This document shows positions 33,940 to 44,115 of a stretch of 64,000 bases of DNA, piece after piece. The DNA comes from Synaphobranchus kaupii. Lineage: Eukaryota > Chordata > Actinopteri > Anguilliformes > Synaphobranchidae. Within the stretch, counting starts at the first letter, position 1, and each line of letters starts with the position of its first letter. The notes under the pieces are model-generated. The model did no database searches. It was not told where the DNA came from and saw only the letters and a list, made by a program, of their open reading frames with translations. Position numbers and translations under genes: made by a program. The stretch spans positions 21,609,381-21,673,380 of the forward strand of contig CM056389.1 in the NCBI GenBank assembly GCA_029718625.1. The letters are read 5' to 3'.

Positions 33940-34380
33940 AATGCACTCAAAGTGTCAGGACAGTGACACATTTTTTGTTGTTTTGGCTCTGAACTCCAGC
34001 ATATTGGATTTGAAATGGAACGGTACACTAACACTGTACTGACAATTGAACCAACAACCTTAATGTGATGGAGGACAGGAACCGCCTGATATTTGTTTTC
34101 TGGTTAGAGCAAACCCTTAGAAATTGGCTCTGTACTCCAGCACATTAGATTTGAAATGGAACAGTGACTATGTGTCTACGTGTAGCAATTGTACCCTACA
34201 CGTGAACCGTGTAGCAATTGTACCCATTTTTACACTTACAATACCCCCCCTTAAAGTCATCATATAGTCCAGTATATAGAAGAATGTACTTGTTTTAACT
34301 GATTTAATTGTATTATATTGTATTTTCTTGTGGAATTGCTGTTCTATTTCGTTCCTTAGACCATTAGGGTCGTCAATATG
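33940..34380. other. No gene seen
   Basis: Contains a loose duplication (TGAAATGGAACGGTACACTA near 34013 and TTTGAAATGGAACAGTGACT near 34149) and leads into the tandem array. No coding content. Confidence 0.45.
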
Positions 34381-34384
34381 GTTT

Positions 34385-35697
34385 GATTGGTTTGTAGGGC
34401 AAAGGTACGCGTGATTCGCTACACTACCTGCCTCAAACTTCCTTACTAAAGACCACTGCCACACTTTATCGACTGCAGGTGCTCTTTATTGTACTAAGGT
34501 ACGAATTTCTGTTGATCGAACCTGAGCATGGAGAGCAAACCCCAGTGAGATCTGATAAATTGATTGGTTTGCAAGGCAAAGTGCGCGTGATTCACTACAC
34601 TACCTGTCACAACTTTCCTTAATAAAAGACCACGACACATTCTATTGTCTGCGGTTGCTCTTTGTTTTGCAAAGGCATGAGATTTTGTTGATTGAACCTG
34701 GGCATGAAGAGCGTACCTCAGTGAGATTTGTTACCATACAATACTGAGCTACAGCTCCGGTGATTGATTCTGAATCTGTACTGGCTGCCGCGAGCACACC
34801 AGTATGGCTTCTCAATATGCTAGCGTGGTGCGATAGCGATTGGGTTATAAGGCAGAGGGCTCGTGGTTCGCAACACTACCTGCCTCAACTTCCCTTACTA
34901 AAGACCACTGCCAGGCTTTATCATCTGAAGGTGCTCTTTATTGTACTAAGGTATGAAATTCTGTTGATCGAACCTGGGTGAGGAGAGTATACCCCAGGGA
35001 GATCTGTTACATTGATTCATTTGTAAGGCAGAGTATGCATGCTTCGCTACACTAGCTGACTTGGTTTTTCCTACTAAAAGACCACTGCCATGTTTTTCGT
35101 CTGCGAGTGCTCTTTATTTCTGCTAAGGCATAAGATTCCAGGGATCAAACCTGGGTGTGGAAAAGGTACTCCAGTGAGATCTGCTAACATACAATCGGTG
35201 AGCTACGGCTCCGCTGATTGATTCTAAGTCGGTACTGGCTGCGGCGGCACACCAGTGAGGCTTCCAAATCGTTTAGCGTGGCGCTACTTCAATGGGTTAA
35301 TAGGACAGAGTGCGCAGGCTTCGCTACAGTATCGGCCTCGGCTTCCCCTACTAGAAACCATCGCCACATCTTATCGTCGGCGAGTGCTCATTATTTAGCT
35401 AAGGCGGGAGTGCCTTGTGCACTGAATGTTGGGGAGCCATGGATTGGCTTTGTACAATCTACGAGCTACAGCTCTGTTGATTGAATTTAAGTCTGTACTG
35501 GCTGTGGCGGCACCCCAATAAGACATTTAGTTGTCCAGATCAAACCTGGGCCTGTGTGTACCCCAGTGAGATCTGATTTCTTACAATCTATGAGCTATGG
35601 CTCTGGTGACTGATTTTTAAGTCTGTACTGGCAACAGCTGCACCCCAGTAAGACTTTTCCAATCGGTGAGCGCGGTGCTACATCGATTGGTTCATAA
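34385..35697. repeat. Tandem array with 453-bp higher-order period and tRNA-like boxes
   Basis: The phrase GATTGG..AAGGCAGAG..CGCTACACTACCTG recurs at 34385, 34562, 34838, 35013, 35291 and 35685. Spacings alternate 177, 276, 175, 278, then 394, so a short and a long unit form a 453-bp dimer (34385, 34838, 35291). On the minus strand the units contain GTAGCTCAG-type A-box words (about 34752, 35205, 35470) and GGTTCGATC/GGTTTGATCC-type B-box words (about 34522, 34700, 34974, 35143, 35540) roughly 60-65 bases apart, like a tRNA head with a long variable arm. Some T-arm stems are perfect (CCAGG/CCTGG at 35130-35147). Copies differ by 10-20%. It may be a SINE-type array or part of the DIRS left end. 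Confidence 0.7.
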
Positions 35698-35756
35698 GGC
35701 AGAAGTATGCGTGATACTCTACGGCTTCCCCGTAGAGTATCACGCATACTTCTGCC
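35698..35756. repeat. Perfect 27-bp hairpin
   Basis: 35698-35724 (GGCAGAAGTATGCGTGATAC..) is the exact reverse complement of 35730-35756, with a 5-base loop CTTCC at 35725-35729. The left arm is the tail of the last tandem unit; the right arm is the same sequence flipped. In the other array units this position is followed by ordinary unit sequence, so the flip is specific to this junction. Confidence 0.95.
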
Positions 35757-35819
35757 TAAAGACCACCGCCATGTTTTATCGTCTGCGAGTGCCTGTTATT
35801 TTTCTAGGGCATGAGCACC

Positions 35820-36115
35820 TTGTGCACATGCCTCCCTCGGGCAGAACGCCAGTGGCAATAGAGGTTGTGCCCAAACGTAAGGGTACTCCTGCCACAAAGG
35901 CCCCTGCACGAAGAAAGGGCAAGGCTGGCAAAGGCGGCAACCTGTCTGCGGATGTTATGCAGCTACGCGGCAGCGCAACAGCTGACTGTGATGGTTTTAT
36001 TGCCCTTTCTACAGCAGCGTCAAACTCCTACTTTAGTCAGAGTCGGTCCGAGACAGCAGACGAATCTGACAGAGGGCCCCTCAGGGGGCAAGATTGGCTA
36101 TGCCAGCAGCAGTGA
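35820..36115 (+). pseudogene. DIRS gag-like region
   Basis: Open stretch with GRTPVAIEVVPKRKGTPATK, ARRKGKAGKGGN and a serine-rich end (STAASNSYFSQSRSETADES). A basic Lys/Arg/Gly-rich region before RT suits a nucleic-acid-binding Gag. Homology is weak, so the call depends on position 5' of the RT. A following open piece at 36281-36484 probably continues it. Confidence 0.4.
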
Positions 36116-36599
36116 TTTTCTGTCAGAGCTAAATAAAGGCCCTGGTACATGCCCTGGTATGTATTGTATGGCCAAAGATTGTGTTCCACAATGCAGAGTA
36201 ACAAACATAATTTAACGATGCGTCGCTACAAGCTTTTGCGTTTATGACCCGAGTTAGGCCGAGCAAGGTTCCTTCTCACGATGACTCGTGTGGTTGGCTC
36301 AGTTGCCCCTACCAGACGCCACAGAAAGAATAATCAGAGACCGGCCGGTTGTTCCCAGCCAGGTTTTCTCCGAAGCAGCCAGACAGGCACTGGAATGGTC
36401 TGTAGAGGCATTAAGACACAGGGAGTGGCAGATGCCGCCCCCCCCTCAACATTTTGGTGTGCGCTAGTCCCAACCAATGGTTAGTAGGGACGCACAATCT
36501 GCGTATGGCAGGGGAGTTTTTCGTCGTCCGTCCGCCTGTACACTGGGACCAGACTCGCGACATAACCCCGTAGGTCCATCTGGTGGTCAGGCTGCCGAC

Positions 36600-37146
36600 A
36601 CCAGCTGGTGAATGGGAAGGCTCCCACGAGAAATATGAATCTAAAACGATACACTTTCCGGATGCTCCGGACATTAAAAGTTATACATGCCCTACGGACA
36701 GGAAATTGGTTTGCGGCTGTGGATTTAAAAGATGTATACTTTCTCATCCCTGTCAGGGTGGAGCATCATCGTTCCTACGATTTGCATTCCAAGGTCGAGC
36801 ATATGAGTTCACTGCCCTCCCGTTCGGCCTGTCTCTAGCCCCATGTGTGTTTACTCGCTGCATGAGCACGGTTCTATCACTGCTCAGCCTGAGGGGGCTG
36901 AGATTTATGCCATACCTAAACGATGGGCTGATATGCGCACAATTGTACGGTATGGCGCTCACACACACTGCCAAGACGTTGGAACATGTTGCAAGGTTGG
37001 GCATCAACGTCAATGACGGCAAGAGTCAGCTGATTCCGATACAGTCAATTGAATACATCGGTCTGCTGCTCGATTCAAAAAGCATGAAAGCATCACTGAC
37101 ACCCCGTCGCATAATCACTGTGCTCGACGCGGTATGTCAGTTCTGA
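36600..37146 (+). pseudogene. DIRS reverse transcriptase, broken
   Basis: One frame carries LRTGNWFAAVDLKDVYFLIP (RT block A; DLKDAYF in active elements) up to about 36770. After a frameshift, another carries FLRFAFQGRAYEFTALPFGL, SLAPCVFTRCM, then YLNDGLI where the catalytic YLDD is expected (D to N), and HVARLGINVNDGKSQLIPIQ. The combination VDLKD / LPFGLSLAP / Y-DDWL is diagnostic of DIRS-type RT. Inactive from both the frameshift and the loss of one catalytic aspartate. Confidence 0.88.
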
Positions 37147-37309
37147 TTTAATCAGTTCCTCGAAATTAGGACTTTTCAGAGGTTTAGGGGTCTAATTTCG
37201 GCCTCCTCAACAGTAGTGCCCGAATCAGGGCAACAGGTCAATTTTGCCGGCTACTCTGCCCATGGCGACATGTAAGCCGGCTGAAAGAAGGGGTCCGGAA
37301 GGGGCTTAT

Positions 37310-38075
37310 ACCTTCACGATGTGTGGTCATTACGACGGATGCTTCACTGAGCAGTTGGGGGGCTGTCTGCCACCACCTCCAAGCTCAGGGGTTATGGTCC
37401 CGACAGCATCAGTCGGACAATATCAATCTCCAAGCAGTATTTCTAGCACTGAGACATTTCTTGCCCGGCAAAACTCAACAGTATATCACGTAAATCATCA
37501 AGGTGGTTTAAAGTCCCGCCGACCGTTGGAAGTGACCCAGCGCCTGCTAACATGGGCACTTCTCAGACTTGCCTCCCTGCATGCCATTCACCTACCAGGT
37601 ATTCAGAACGGCACAGCAGATTTTCTATCTCACCAGGAGATTCATCACGGCGAATGGTGTCTCCACCCTGAGGTAGTGGAGGAGATATAGCAGCGCTTTG
37701 ATAATGCTCAAACAGACCTGTGCGCCTCTCAAGACTCTAATCATTGCCCCCAGTGGTTCTCCCTGAATGAGTATTCAAGTCCCCTGGGGATAGATGCATT
37801 AGCACACAAGTGGCTGGACGGCCTGCTATACGCACTTCCACCTGAGTCGCTGATCAATGCGACTCTGCACAGGGGCAGCACGAGCCACCACGAGCTCCTG
37901 CTGGTAGCCCCCAGATGGCTAATGAAACTCTGGTTCCCCACGGTCCTCTGCCTTGTTTGCGATTCACCCTGGGAAAGTCCAGTTCACAACAGAGTGGCAC
38001 TCTTTGATGGAGTGCGGCTCCCCTGTCCAGCGGATGGGACTTATACCCATAGGCTCTGCTCACAGAGGGGGCTCT
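37310..38075 (+). pseudogene. DIRS RNase H and downstream region
   Basis: Readable across frames: VVITTDASLSSWGAVCHH (catalytic D of RNase H, about 37325), LARQNSTVYHVNHQGGLKSR, LTWALLRLASLHAIHLPGIQ, NGTADFLSHQ, then LHPEVVEEI and, after a TAG at 37687, QRFDNAQTDLCASQDSNHCP, LLLVAPRWL and GLIPIG. These match the RNase H and following domain of fish DIRS ORFs. It stops abruptly at the L2 insertion. Confidence 0.8.
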
Positions 38076-38078
38076 GGG

Positions 38079-41000
38079 GTTATTACATTACATTCATTTA
38101 GCAGACGCTTTTATCCAAAGCGACGTACAATAAGTGCATACAGAGACATCATCAAGATCACTACAGAACAGACAAGACAAAGCACATCCTTCCCATAATG
38201 TAGCAGCTATCCCTAGTAATGAACGTTGACTGTAGTTCACAGTATGCTGTGGGTAAATCAGCTATACTACACTTCTATTCTAAATACTATTATAAACTAT
38301 AACAAACAGACAGGAAAAACACAGGGAACTAGTAAACACAGGGAACTGATATTCCTAGGTTAGAACATCAGTCAAGGTGGAGTCTGAAGAGGTGTGTCTT
38401 CAGGCCTCGACGGAATACAGGCAGGGTTTGAGTAGAACGTAGGGGAATGGGAAGTTCATTCCACCACTGAGGAGCTAAGGTGGAAAAGCTCCGCAGTCGG
38501 GACGAGCGAGAGCCGTTGACACGGAGGGGGGGAAGTGCGAGTCGCCCTGCTGTAGAAGAGCGAAGTGGTCGAGCAGGAACATAGTTCTGGATTAAGTCCT
38601 GCAGGTAGGCGGGGCCTGTCCTATTGGCTGCAGTGTAGGCCAGGGTCAGAACTTTGAACCTGATCCTGGCTGCAACGGGCAGCCAGTGGAGTGACCTCAG
38701 CAGGGGGGTAACATGGGAAAATTTCGGGAGGTTGAACACAAGCCGGGCAGCTGCATTCTGGATCAGTTGAAGAGGCAGAATGGCGCAGGCCGGTAGGCTT
38801 GCGAGCAGGGAGTTGCAGTAGTCCAGGCGTGAGGTGACCATGGTCTGGACAAGAAGCTGGGTGGAGTAGGTGGTCAGGTATGGTCAAATTCTCCTGATGT
38901 TGTACAGGAGGAGCCTGCAGGACCGTGCTGTCGCCCTGATGTGCTCTTTGAAGTCCAGCCGGTCGTCCAGGACCACCCCCAGGTTCCTTGCAGAGTGGGA
39001 GGCAGCCACCACGGTCCCGTCAACGGTGATGGAGAGGTCATGTAGTGGGGAGGTCTTGTATGGCATGAAGAGGAGCTCTGTCTTGTCAAGGTTGAGCTTC
39101 AGGTGATGGGTAGCCATCCACTCAGAGATGTCAGTCAGACAAGCAGATATCCTCTCCTTAACCTGTGGGGTAGAGGGAGGGAAAGAGAGGAAGAGTTGAG
39201 TATCATCAGCATAGCTATGGTATGAGAAGCCATGTGAATTGATTACTGAAACAAGAGACTTAGTATACATAGAGAACAGCAGAGGACCCAGTACAGATCC
39301 CTGCGGGACTCCTGTAGACAGGGGACAGGGAGCAGAGACGGAACCCTTCCAGGAGACTTGGTAGGATCTATCAGTGAGATACGATACAAACCAAGAGAGG
39401 GCAGTCCCAGAAATGCCCATCTCAGCGAGTGTGGAGATCAGGAGTTTGTGGTTGACCGTGTCAAATGCCGCAGACAGGTCAAGGAGAATCAGAACAGAGG
39501 AGAGGGAGGAGGCTCTAGCAGTGGCGAGTGCCTCCGTCACGGCCAGGAGAGCAGTTTCAGTGGAATGGCCGGTTCTGAAGCCGGACTGATGCGGGTCAAG
39601 CAGGTTGTTCTGGTGGAGAAAAACAGACAGTTGGTTAAGGACAGCACGTTCAATTGTTTTGGACAGGAAGGGCAAGAGAGATACAGGATGGTAGTTCCTG
39701 ACATCAGAGGGATCCAAGCTAGGTTTTTTAAGGAGTGGGGTTACACAGGCAGTTTTAAAGGCAGCAGGAACATGGCCACAGATTAGGGAGGTGTTGATAA
39801 TGGAGGACAGATATGGAAGGAGCTCAGCGGATATAGACTGGAGGACTGCTGAAGGTATGGGGTCTAGTGGACAGGTGGTTGCGCGATGGTGCGTCACCAG
39901 CTCGAGCACATCTGAGTCCTCCAGAATCTTGAAGGACGACAGTGTAGCGATGGGTTCAGTATGGGGGATGTGGGGTGTCACCGGATGTGTGAAGGAGTTC
40001 CGGATCGTGGCCACCTTCCCCTCAAAGTGGGTCAGGAAGTCATCTGCAGAGAGGGAGGAGGGTGAAGGGGGTGGAGGGGGGATGAGCAGGGAGGAGAAGG
40101 TGGAAAAGAGTTTACGTGGATTAGATACACATGCATCAATTTTAGACTGGAAAAATGAGGTTTTAGCTGATGTGGTTGCAGCTGTGAAGGCTGCCAGCAG
40201 AGTGTGGTAGGAGGCCAGGTCATCTGGGGATCTGGATTTCCTCCACTTTCTCTCAGCAGGTCGCAGCATGGTTCTGCTGGATCTGAGATAATCCGTCAGC
40301 CGTCAGGGGGGTGATGGTCGAGCTGGTTTGGAGACAAGAGGACATAGTGAGTTGAGAGACTGAGAGAGGCATGAGTTAAACACAGAGGTGGCAACATCAA
40401 TAGGCATTTTAGCAAAGGTAGCAGGAGGAGGAAGTGCAGAGAGAGCAGAAGTAGTGAGAGAGGAGTGTGAGAGGGTGCGGAGATTTCTCCTGAACATAAC
40501 AGTGGGTGGGTTGTTAGCGGAGTTGAGGGAGAGTGGGCAGGAGGGAGAAAATGAGATAAAGAAATGGTCCGATACGTGGAGGGGGGTCACCGTGAGTTCT
40601 GATGTGGCGCAACTCCTGGTGAGTACAAGGTCCAGTTGGTTGTGGGTGGCAGGCGATGGGGACTGAGTGAGGGTGAAGGACTGGAGGAGTGAGGCGACAC
40701 TGGATAGCTGGGAACTGTCTGGTTGGAGGTTGAAGTCTCCCAGTAGGATTACAGGGGGGCCATCCTCAGGGAAGGAGCTCAGGAGAGTGTCCAGTTCATC
40801 CAGGAAGGCACCGAGTGGACCTGGAGGGCATTAGAGAACAACAATGTTAAGTGCAGATGGGTGAGTTACAGTGACTGCATGAAACTCAAAGGAGGAGATA
40901 TTCAGGCAGTGTACAGTGGGAATAGAGAATTTCCAGGACGTGGAAATGAGCAAACCAGTACCCCCCGCCTCTGCCAGAGGCCCTGTGGGTGTGGGAGAAG

Positions 41001-41690
41001 GAGTAGCCAGCAGACAGAGCAGCTGGAGTGGCTGTGTTATCGGGAGTGATCCAGGTCTCAGTGAGAGCCAGGAAGTGGAGGGACTTCACCTTCGCATAGG
41101 CAGTGATGAAGTCAGCTTTCTGAACAGCTGACCGGCAGTTCCATAGTCCACCCACCACTGAGAGTTCCTTATGAGAGGTGGGCAGACCAGGTTAGCCGGA
41201 TAGCGTCTGCGGTGGTTGGGCCTCCTGGAGCGAGGCATGGAGCACAGAGGAATGGGGGTTAGACACATGGTAGGGGGTGGTAAGACAGGTTAGGTGGGGA
41301 AAGATCATTACAAACAAATAATTCAGACAAATTGCCGATGAGGCTGCCATATTTACGGTATTTACAGCAGCCTCTGTTTTTAACTTATAGACTATTTGCT
41401 AATTTCCCAATTGCACTCAGCTGCTTGCAGGGCTAGTTCACTCTGGTGAATCTATTTTCAATTAGCAACACAAAAGACTAGCAGCTGGCCTAAAAACACA
41501 AAGCAAGTTAACAACTGACCGCTAATGCTGCAATTTACTTCAACTACACAGTGACTACGCTACAAACAGTTCAGTTAACTAACGCACAGCTGAAACCGAA
41601 TGAAAATAAGACACTTAGCCTATCCGACGGTAGATTATTGACAACGCTGGTCTGATTGCACTCTGGTTATGTGGCAGCCATTGAACAAAT
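38079..41690 (-). mobile_element. Nearly full-length L2 LINE inserted in the DIRS element
   Basis: Minus-strand non-LTR element. The 3' end at 38079 carries the fish L2-type tail read on the plus strand as ATTACATTCATTTAGCAGAC and CCAAAGCGACG. ORF2 runs from about 41268 to 38368 with endonuclease and RT domains. About 400 bp of 5' UTR-like sequence extends to about 41690, where DIRS recombinase sequence resumes. Few lesions are present for such a length, so insertion is comparatively young. Confidence 0.85.
38368..41268 (-). pseudogene. L2 ORF2: AP endonuclease plus reverse transcriptase, few lesions
   Basis: N-terminal AP endonuclease: LHFLALTETWITPDN (about 41060), FEFHAVTVTHPSALNIVV, PPVILLGDFNLQPDSS, NQLDLVLTR, HVSDHF. 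Then the linker LRPAERKWRKS and RT: TPLLKKPSLDPSDVRNYHPV, HQSGFRTGHSTETALLAVTE, LLDLSAAFDTVNH, STGVPQGSVLGPLLF, SYADDTQLFLSF (catalytic, about 39200), KLNLDKTELLF, SRLDYCNSLLASL, LHWLPVAARI and a normal C-terminus FRRGLKTHLFRLHLD. Lesions seen: a frameshift near 40970 after GRGGG; TAA where tyrosine is expected near 40835; a 7-bp tandem duplication CTGACGG at about 40295-40308; and a TGA for the usual arginine CGA at 38884-38886, a CpG-type change. All else is open. Confidence 0.9.
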
Positions 41691-41707
41691 GGTGCTTACG
41701 GGAAGGT

Positions 41708-42535
41708 GCAGACCATGTACACCGTCCGATTCCTGTACTATTGGACTTCTTATAGTCCTTACTTGATAACGGGAAAGCAGCCAGCACACTGAAAACCTAT
41801 GCGACTGTCATACCCAGCAGGCATGTCTGGGTACACAACAAGCCTGCAGGGAGCCATTACCTGGTCAGCCGGTCACTGAAGGGTGCCCGGCAGCTAAGAC
41901 CTGCGAGGTCACTGGTAGCTCCCTCCTGGGATCTCCCCTTGGTGTTCAGCCTTAAGTGGCTCTGTTTTAAAGACAGCGTTTCTGCGAGTGATGGCATCAG
42001 CAAAACGTGTTTGGTGAGCTCTGCGCTCTGTCCATCAGTGCAGAGTATCTAAGGTGGAGGCCAGCTGACTCAGGGGTCACATTTCGACCTAATCCATCGT
42101 TCCTGCCCAAAATCGTTTCGGCATTTCACATCAACTAGCCTTTTGAGCTCGCGGCGCTTCGCCCCCCGCCAGGCGAGGACCTGCGGGACGCACACCTGAT
42201 ATGTCCAGTGCGTGTGCTGCTGTTTATGTCAAAGCAACTCTTTCGTTTGCTACGGCAAGACCTAAGGGACAGCGCTCTCGGCTCAAAGCCTCTCCCGATG
42301 GGTAGTGAAGGCAGTAGCCACGGCCAGTGAGGCTAGCGCTAAACCCTCACCTATTGATATCCAGGGCCGATCCACCAGAAGTAGGCATAGGCAGCCCTGG
42401 ATGATGTACCTCAAATAAATTTGTGAAGCGGCGACATGGGCGTCCCCCTGCACATTTTTGAGGTTTTATCACGTCAATGTGGCGCCAGGCTCAACGATCG
42501 GTGCAACCGTCTTACCTGCAGCCTTGGCATCCACA
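41708..42535 (+). pseudogene. DIRS tyrosine recombinase remnant
   Basis: Frame with one stop: LLDNGKAASTLKTYATVIPS, SHYLVSRSLKGARQLRPARS, APSWDLPLVFSLKWLCFK. These are the core-binding region phrases of DIRS1 recombinases (STLKVY, FLKGARRLRPP, WDLPLVL). Farther on, ASAKRVW (near 42000), FLPKIVSAFH, and EAATWASPCTFLRFYHVNVA near 42430, the C-terminal part with the nucleophilic tyrosine region, appear in shifted frames. Clearly dead. Confidence 0.8.
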
Positions 42536-42589
42536 TAAGGATGATGGTCCCTCCTGACATTTTGGGTATTAAGTCATCCATATTGATAA

Positions 42590-42830
42590 CCCTAATGGTC
42601 TAAGGAAGGAAATAGAACATGGTTACAGCCATAACCGTTCATTCTATGAGTTCCGGATGACTAATAGGGATCATGGTCACTCGGGACCTTTTCATGACAA
42701 ATTTTGGTATAAGAGTCTCGATGCATTTGGCCCCAGAAGGCCATCCATATTGACGACCCTAATGGTCATCCGGAACTCATAGAACATGGTTACAGCCGTA
42801 ACCGTTCGTTTTCTGTATTTTCTTTGCTGT
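42590..42830. repeat. DIRS terminal repeats
   Basis: GAACATGGTTACAGCCATAA at 42616 repeats directly at 42782 (one difference). Between them ATTCTATGAGTTCCGGATGA at 42639 is inverted as TCATCCGGAACTCATAGAAC at 42764, and CCATATTGA..CCCTAATGGTC also occurs twice (42578 and 42747). Inverted and split direct terminal repeats are the DIRS signature. Confidence 0.7.
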
Positions 42831-43143
42831 TGTGATGCAGGGCCCTGCTGAAAAGGAGACCTTAGTCTCAGTCAGGTTTCCCAGCTTAAATAGACTAAGA
42901 AAAATAATAATAATAATTCTAATAATAGTAATAATGTACCCAGGGTACAATAATTCAATAAGGAATTATAATAAAATAATAATCTGAGCTTCTGTGCTTT
43001 CTGTAGCTAAGATATTTGACAACCTGGATGTTGGTAACTTGGTAGTGTTTGAGGAATTCATTATTGTAGGGTAACCTATTTTATTTATTTTCAGGACTGG
43101 TTTTTCAGAGGTCAAGAAACAGTGACAAGCAAACAAACCTGTG

Positions 43144-44115
43144 ATGAGCCCCCTGAATTCAACCTTCTTTATGAACACCAATATTGTGCGTCCTGGGTTC
43201 TTTTTCATAAGTGGTTTTGTCGGTATTCCCCACACAAAATACTACTATGTCTTCTTGTGCTTTGTTTATGTTCTGTCTCTGCTGGGAAACACTTTTGTCA
43301 TGTTTATGATTTACACTGATCACTGTCTTCACAGTCCAAAATACATTGTAGTGTTTAATTTGGCTGCGTCTGACTTGTGTGTAAGCACCGCGCTCGTTCC
43401 TCAGTTGATTGACACCTTCCTGCTTAAATCACAGTTAATCTCTTTTGAGGCCTGCATGACTAATATGTTTTTTGTTTTTTCTTTTGTGACTATGCAATCT
43501 CTCAGTCTCACTGTTCTGTCCTATGATAGATATGTTGCTATATGCTTTCCACTGAGATACAATGAGATTGTTACTAATAAGTCAATGTTGATTATCACAG
43601 CAACAATATGGGGTTTTGCTGCACTGGCTGCACTCATAGCTGTGGGTTTTATCAGCAGACTGTCATTCTGCAAATCCATTGTGATAGACAGTTATTTCTG
43701 TGATGCCGAACCTATATTCAGGTTGGCGTGCAGTGACAACACTCCAAGTTCTGTGATTAACCGGACACATCCTGTTATGATTCTCTGGTTTCCGGTACTT
43801 TTTATTACGGTTACATACATTTGTATAGCCAGAGCATTATTAAAAATTGCAGCGGCCGCAGAGCGCCTCAAAGCCATGAAAACCTGCACCTCTCATTTGA
43901 TCTTGGTGGCCATCTTTTATTTTCCTTTTGGTTTGTCCGTTGCAATGGGCTCCAGAATTCACCAGAACGCCAGGATTATTAATATGTCCCTGACGACCGT
44001 CTTGACGCCCACGCTGAATCCAGTCATTTACTCACTGAAGACAGAAGAATTCACAGAATCCATTAAAAAATATTACAGAAGGCACAAGATACACACCACT
44101 GGAAGGAAAAAATAA
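43144..44115 (+). CDS. Olfactory receptor, intact (OR-D)
   Basis: 323-residue odorant GPCR without lesions. NST glycosylation site at residue 5; GN of TM1; HSPKYIVVFNLA in TM2; LSYDRYVAICFPLRY at the TM3 end; ECL2 SYFCDAEPIFRLAC; AERLKAMKTCTSHLILVAIF in TM6; LTPTLNPVIYSLKTEEF in TM7; basic tail. The ATG at 43144 matches the start of the paralogs; the preceding GTG is open but not a normal eukaryotic start. The acceptor TTATTTTCAG at 43085-43094 lies 49 bp upstream. It groups with OR-A and OR-C by TM5-TM7 (VMILWFP, FPFGLSVAMG, RIINMSLTTVLT). Its probable promoter is 11.9 kb away at 31.2 kb. An NxT site in ECL3 or TM5 (NRTHP) is unusual among the copies. Confidence 0.95.
   Translation: MSPLNSTFFMNTNIVRPGFFFISGFVGIPHTKYYYVFLCFVYVLSLLGNTFVMFMIYTDHCLHSPKYIVVFNLAASDLCVSTALVPQLIDTFLLKSQLISFEACMTNMFFVFSFVTMQSLSLTVLSYDRYVAICFPLRYNEIVTNKSMLIITATIWGFAALAALIAVGFISRLSFCKSIVIDSYFCDAEPIFRLACSDNTPSSVINRTHPVMILWFPVLFITVTYICIARALLKIAAAAERLKAMKTCTSHLILVAIFYFPFGLSVAMGSRIHQNARIINMSLTTVLTPTLNPVIYSLKTEEFTESIKKYYRRHKIHTTGRKK

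Larger units (their letters stand above)
35820..42830 (+). mobile_element. DIRS1-like tyrosine-recombinase retroelement, split by an L2 LINE
   Basis: Gag-like basic region (35820-36115), reverse transcriptase (36600-37146), RNase H and downstream domain (37310-38075), an L2 LINE insertion (about 38079-41690), tyrosine recombinase remnant (41708-42535), and terminal repeats (42590-42830). The domain order and the protein phrases fit fish DIRS1 elements. DIRS elements lack a DDE integrase and an aspartic protease and integrate by a tyrosine recombinase without target duplication. All reading frames are broken. The left boundary is uncertain and may include the tandem array. Confidence 0.85.
31417..43094 (+). 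other. OR-D 5' intron, expanded to about 11.7 kb
   Basis: The donor is at 31417 and the acceptor TTATTTTCAG ends at 43094. Intron sequence typical of the family occupies 31417-32365 and about 42950-43094 (GAGCTTCTGTGCTTTCTGTA). Everything between consists of mobile elements and a tandem array listed separately. In OR-B, OR-E and OR-F the same intron is 0.6-0.9 kb. That the two ends are still spliced together is inference. Confidence 0.6.

Noticed and set aside
34385..35697. CRISPR array
   Set aside because: Units are 175-280 bp, imperfect, without short constant repeats and unique spacers, and the DNA is eukaryotic.
37244..37690. Independent gene encoding a 148-residue protein
   Set aside because: Its second half is the RNase H region of the DIRS element; the first half is out of frame with the element.
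39358..40666. Several plus-strand frames of 70-140 codons
   Set aside because: Antisense to the L2 ORF2 with recognisable RT and endonuclease motifs on the minus strand.
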